Translations under genes and position numbers: made by a program
Shown here: piece after piece, positions 61,358-64,000 of the stretch
How positions within the stretch are numbered: the stretch's first letter is position 1
How the letters are laid out: the number at the start of each line of letters is the position of its first letter
Notes under the pieces: model-generated
What the model saw: only the letters and a program-made list of their open reading frames with translations
The model's database searches: none
What the model was told of the DNA's origin: nothing
Origin: JAILLW01 sp045629045
GTDB lineage: Bacteria; Bacillota; Clostridia; Lachnospirales; Lachnospiraceae
Direction of reading: 5' to 3'
NCBI GenBank assembly: GCA_045629045.1
Contig: JAZQQM010000016.1
Span: 1-64,000, forward strand
Length of the DNA: 64,000 bases

Positions 61358-62335
61358 TTAGTCAGGACTCTTTACCGTAATCATATTATTATTAATGACA
61401 TAAGCAATTCTGTCTGCAAGAAGTTCTCTTCCCGCATCATTATAGTGCATATGATCGACCATATATTCTTTGTAATTTCCTTCATTGATCGTTCCGTAAT
61501 AATTATCTATCAGTGAGCAACCACAGCCTATGGTTGCATCAATTTCCTTCTGAACATAATAAGGCAAAGTTCCGTTTCCTATATCTTTGGTAGTACCGCT
61601 GTATAATTTTCCATCCTCATCCCGGTATTCCGCATATGTTGGTGTCATAACAAAGGTTCTTATGAAAGGCCAGTTTTCATTAACCGTATCAAGAAAATAT
61701 CTAAGTCCTCCCGTAAATGCGGCCAAATCCGTGGGTACCTCTTCATTGTCACAAGGCATACCAAGATTATAGTCTGTGCTGTCGTACATAATAACCAAAA
61801 CATCTACCTTGTTCATATCAAGGTTCTTTATGGCATCTATGGATTCTCTATAGATTTCCTTTTCTTCTTCTTCCACATAATTGTAAGCCGATTCCATAGG
61901 CTTAAACTCTCCGGATAAAAGAGCAACTCCGATTGATGGCAGATTGTAGTGATCCCAAGGATACGAAGTGCTGATCGGTACATTATGATAACAGGTTGAA
62001 GATTGAGGAAAAGCAATATCAATAACCTTACCGCCTGTTTTTTCACCTATCAGATTAGCAAGACCTTTTGAAGAGCGGTCATCCGTAAATGGATTATTAC
62101 CTATACACAGAATCGTTAATTCTCCGTCATCTTCATGACCTTCGAATCTTGAAGACTCCATGGGAATAATCATATCCAGAACCTCAACATCAAATTCCGA
62201 CGGATCAATCTGTTCTACCGTATCTTCTTTGTTATACGCGCCACTATTCCAACGAATCAATCTATATGCCGCAACTCCGATAATTACCAAAATCAGTCCT
62301 ATAATTACTATTTGAACAATTGTACTTTTCTTCAT
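61358..62335 (-). CDS. Membrane-anchored SGNH-like protein lacking the block I serine
   Basis: A 325-residue protein with one N-terminal membrane helix (about 5-25) and an outer SGNH-like domain (about 68-320). Where GDSL proteins have G-D-S the sequence is LCIGNNPFTDD, so the nucleophile seems replaced by Asn. Block V appears intact as DHMHYNDAGRELLADRI near the C-terminus, with Asp and His. VLVIMYDSTDYNLG stands at the block III region without a clear GxND. It lies 2 nt after ctpA and 9 nt before the SpoIIE gene. Confidence 0.7.
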   Translation of the reverse strand: MKKSTIVQIVIIGLILVIIGVAAYRLIRWNSGAYNKEDTVEQIDPSEFDVEVLDMIIPMESSRFEGHEDDGELTILCIGNNPFTDDRSSKGLANLIGEKTGGKVIDIAFPQSSTCYHNVPISTSYPWDHYNLPSIGVALLSGEFKPMESAYNYVEEEEKEIYRESIDAIKNLDMNKVDVLVIMYDSTDYNLGMPCDNEEVPTDLAAFTGGLRYFLDTVNENWPFIRTFVMTPTYAEYRDEDGKLYSGTTKDIGNGTLPYYVQKEIDATIGCGCSLIDNYYGTINEGNYKEYMVDHMHYNDAGRELLADRIAYVINNNMITVKSPD

Positions 62336-62337
62336 TC

Positions 62338-63567
62338 TTATTGACCTATTTTCTCTCTTAATACTTCTATAGCCTTTGTTATTTGATTGTCTTCCCCTGA
62401 CTTTTCGGCAAGTTCCTTATCATATTCAATCACAATATCAGGCTCAATACCTATACCCTGAATATTTTTGCCCGAAGGGGTATAGTACGCACTTGTTGTA
62501 AGCTTTATTGCAGAACCGTCATTCATGTCAAAGAATCCCTGAACAATTCCTTTACCAAATGTAGTTGTACCGATAAGCGTTCCTATTCCGTAATCCTGAA
62601 TAGCCCCTGACAAAATTTCCGATGCGCTTGCCGAATAGCCGTTGATAAGAACAACAAGAGGCATATCAATCTTATTCTTACCGTCACAGGTATAATTGGT
62701 CCTTTTTCCCTTAACATTTTCGGTATATACGATTATTCCTTCCGGTAAGATGCGTCTGGCAACTTCTACACAGGCATTAAGATTTCCGCCGGGATTATAT
62801 CGCAAATCAAGAATCAATCCCTTTATGTTTTCGGCACGCAAATCAACCATAGCCTCATTAAATTGGTCTATTGTATTCTCATCAAACTCTTTAATTCGAA
62901 TATACCCGATCTCTTCATCCTCGATTAATATTCCCGCATCAACAGAAGTAGTCTCTATCAATTTACCTCGCTTAACATCAAACTCTACGAAGTCATCCTC
63001 ACGGAACATCTTAATATGAACCATGGAATTTTCGGGACCTTTAATCAAGTCAACCACTTGTGAAAGACTAAGTCCCATGGTAGATACACCATCCACTTCG
63101 TATATGATGTCACCTTCGATTATTCCCACCTCTTCCGCCGGAGATTGCTCGAAAACTCCGGAAATAATAGGCATGTCTGTCTCCGTATCAAGAGCCACAT
63201 AGCATCCTATTCCGTAAGATATTCCTTCATAATCATCCATTTCCGCCTTAAGCTCTTCAGCCGAATAATACTCGGCGTATGGGTCGTTAAGTGATTCCAC
63301 AATTCCTTTGTAAATTCCCTCGGTTATATTGTCGGTTGACACGTCATCGGAATACTTATAAAAAGATTTATCAATGATTTTTACCATCTCATTTATTTTT
63401 TTGTTTTCTTTTTCACCAATGAGATTGTTCTTATTTTGAAAATGGGATACTGCAAAGCCCACTCCGACAATAACTCCCACAAGAGCCACGCCAATAAGCA
63501 GTCCTATAACCATACCGCGTACCTTGGCATTTTCCACGGACTCTTTTGTAAATATTTCCTCTTCCAT
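62338..63567 (-). CDS. ctpA: S41 family C-terminal processing peptidase
   Basis: A 409-residue membrane-anchored serine protease. It has an N-terminal membrane helix (about 18-40), a PDZ domain (about 110-185, IISGVFEQSPAEEVGIIEGDIIYEVDGVS) and the S41 catalytic domain. NGYSASASEILSGAIQDYG contains the catalytic Ser, and TFGKG the Lys. ATG 63567 has GGGAG about 6 nt upstream. Gram-positive genomes often order ftsE-ftsX-envC-ctpA, which fits the M23 gene just upstream. A role in processing wall hydrolases is likely. Confidence 0.93.
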   Translation of the reverse strand: MEEEIFTKESVENAKVRGMVIGLLIGVALVGVIVGVGFAVSHFQNKNNLIGEKENKKINEMVKIIDKSFYKYSDDVSTDNITEGIYKGIVESLNDPYAEYYSAEELKAEMDDYEGISYGIGCYVALDTETDMPIISGVFEQSPAEEVGIIEGDIIYEVDGVSTMGLSLSQVVDLIKGPENSMVHIKMFREDDFVEFDVKRGKLIETTSVDAGILIEDEEIGYIRIKEFDENTIDQFNEAMVDLRAENIKGLILDLRYNPGGNLNACVEVARRILPEGIIVYTENVKGKRTNYTCDGKNKIDMPLVVLINGYSASASEILSGAIQDYGIGTLIGTTTFGKGIVQGFFDMNDGSAIKLTTSAYYTPSGKNIQGIGIEPDIVIEYDKELAEKSGEDNQITKAIEVLREKIGQ

Positions 63568-63584
63568 CCTAATCTCCCACAATT

Positions 63585-64000
63585 TTATCTGCTTATATAG
63601 TTCCAGGGGCTGACATAATTACCATTCTTCCTGACACTAAAATGCAAATGATTTCCGGTAGAACGGCCTGTCGATCCAACTGCCGCTATCTTCTGACCCT
63701 TAGAAACCTCCTGCCCTTTAGAAACATAAAGAGCCGAAGCATGCATGTAAATTGTATATAAGCCGTCACCATGATCTATCATAATGTAATTTCCCATGGT
63801 CGAACTGTAATCGGCCGCAACTACCTTACCGTTGTATGCCGCAAGAATCGGACTACCTCCGGGCGCTGCCAAATCAACACCGTTATGGAACTGCTGAGTT
63901 CCCAAAATAGGATGAATTCTGTAACCAAAATCATCCGAAACACGTTTCATGTTAGGACATGGGAATGTAAACATTCCGCCGTCATATCTTCGACCCTGTT
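63585..64000 (-). CDS. M23 murein hydrolase, EnvC-like (C-terminal part; continues beyond window)
   Basis: The frame stays open to the right edge, so only the C-terminal catalytic domain is seen (about 138 residues). It has the LytM/M23 zinc motif: FHNGVDLA (H-x3-D) and, later, HLHFSV (H-x-H), with the glycine-rich STGRSTGN before it. Both are intact, so it may be an active endopeptidase rather than only an activator. It lies 17 nt before ctpA. The FtsEX-EnvC-CtpA arrangement is inferred because the upstream genes are outside the window. Confidence 0.85.
   Translation of the reverse strand, partial: QGRRYDGGMFTFPCPNMKRVSDDFGYRIHPILGTQQFHNGVDLAAPGGSPILAAYNGKVVAADYSSTMGNYIMIDHGDGLYTIYMHASALYVSKGQEVSKGQKIAAVGSTGRSTGNHLHFSVRKNGNYVSPWNYISR

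Overview
The window looks like chromosome from an AT-rich, motile member of the Lachnospiraceae (Clostridia), in the Butyrivibrio/Roseburia neighbourhood. The grounds are the clostridial gene content and order (dnaX-ybaB-recR, mbl-flhO-flhP, comF-yvyF, cdaA-cdaR), DUF5711, YesL and S41 families typical of that group, flagellar genes, and an MsmK-type sugar ATPase. No genus can be fixed from the 144 nt of 16S rRNA present. Almost everything is on the minus strand. The only plus-strand genes I support are the SRP RNA (about 8643-8838) and a YerB-like lipoprotein (37932-39122).

Layout. 1-480: 5' end of a 16S rRNA gene with leader and a consensus promoter. 482-7889: a housekeeping run, transcribed right to left, tadA, pfkA, dnaX, ybaB, recR, galM, a DUF5711 protein, cvpA-like, apt. 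7913-15729: a glycyl-radical activase, SRP RNA, a PucR-type regulator, a lone sugar-transporter ATPase, and a small operon with its own promoter (GNAT, YesL, diguanylate cyclase), then an unknown membrane-anchored protein and a lipase-like hydrolase. 15748-37792: a long exopolysaccharide region. It has GDP-fucose synthesis (gmd, fcl), an RmlD-like reductase, a priming glycosyl-phosphotransferase, a Wzz protein with a decayed kinase-like tail, an EpsG polymerase and seven glycosyltransferases. It also carries an aconitase-family hydratase, a zinc-ribbon/TPM membrane pair and, at the distal end, metG. No Wzx flippase is visible. 37793-37931: back-to-back promoters sharing a perfect 15-bp palindrome.

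39172-49397: a second long minus-strand transcription unit starting at mbl/mreB. It runs through flagellar rod genes (flhO, flhP, a rod-binding FlgJ-like protein), recD2, comF, yvyF and two unknown membrane proteins to cdaA and cdaR (c-di-AMP synthesis and control), ending with HPr at a bidirectional terminator. 49582-54465: uvrA and uvrB. 54579-57951: a carbohydrate ABC importer (binding protein and two permeases) without its own ATPase. It probably borrows the MsmK-like ATPase at 10017-11126.

58149-64000: the end of an envC-ctpA cell-wall-hydrolase unit (probably preceded by ftsEX outside the window). It is followed with almost no spacing by an SGNH-like protein, a LytS-type 5TM/HAMP/SpoIIE phosphatase and a second SGNH-like protein. 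This last module, in which each SGNH partner seems to lack a different catalytic residue, is the best candidate here for an undescribed system. All functions are read from sequence and family knowledge only; no searches were run.
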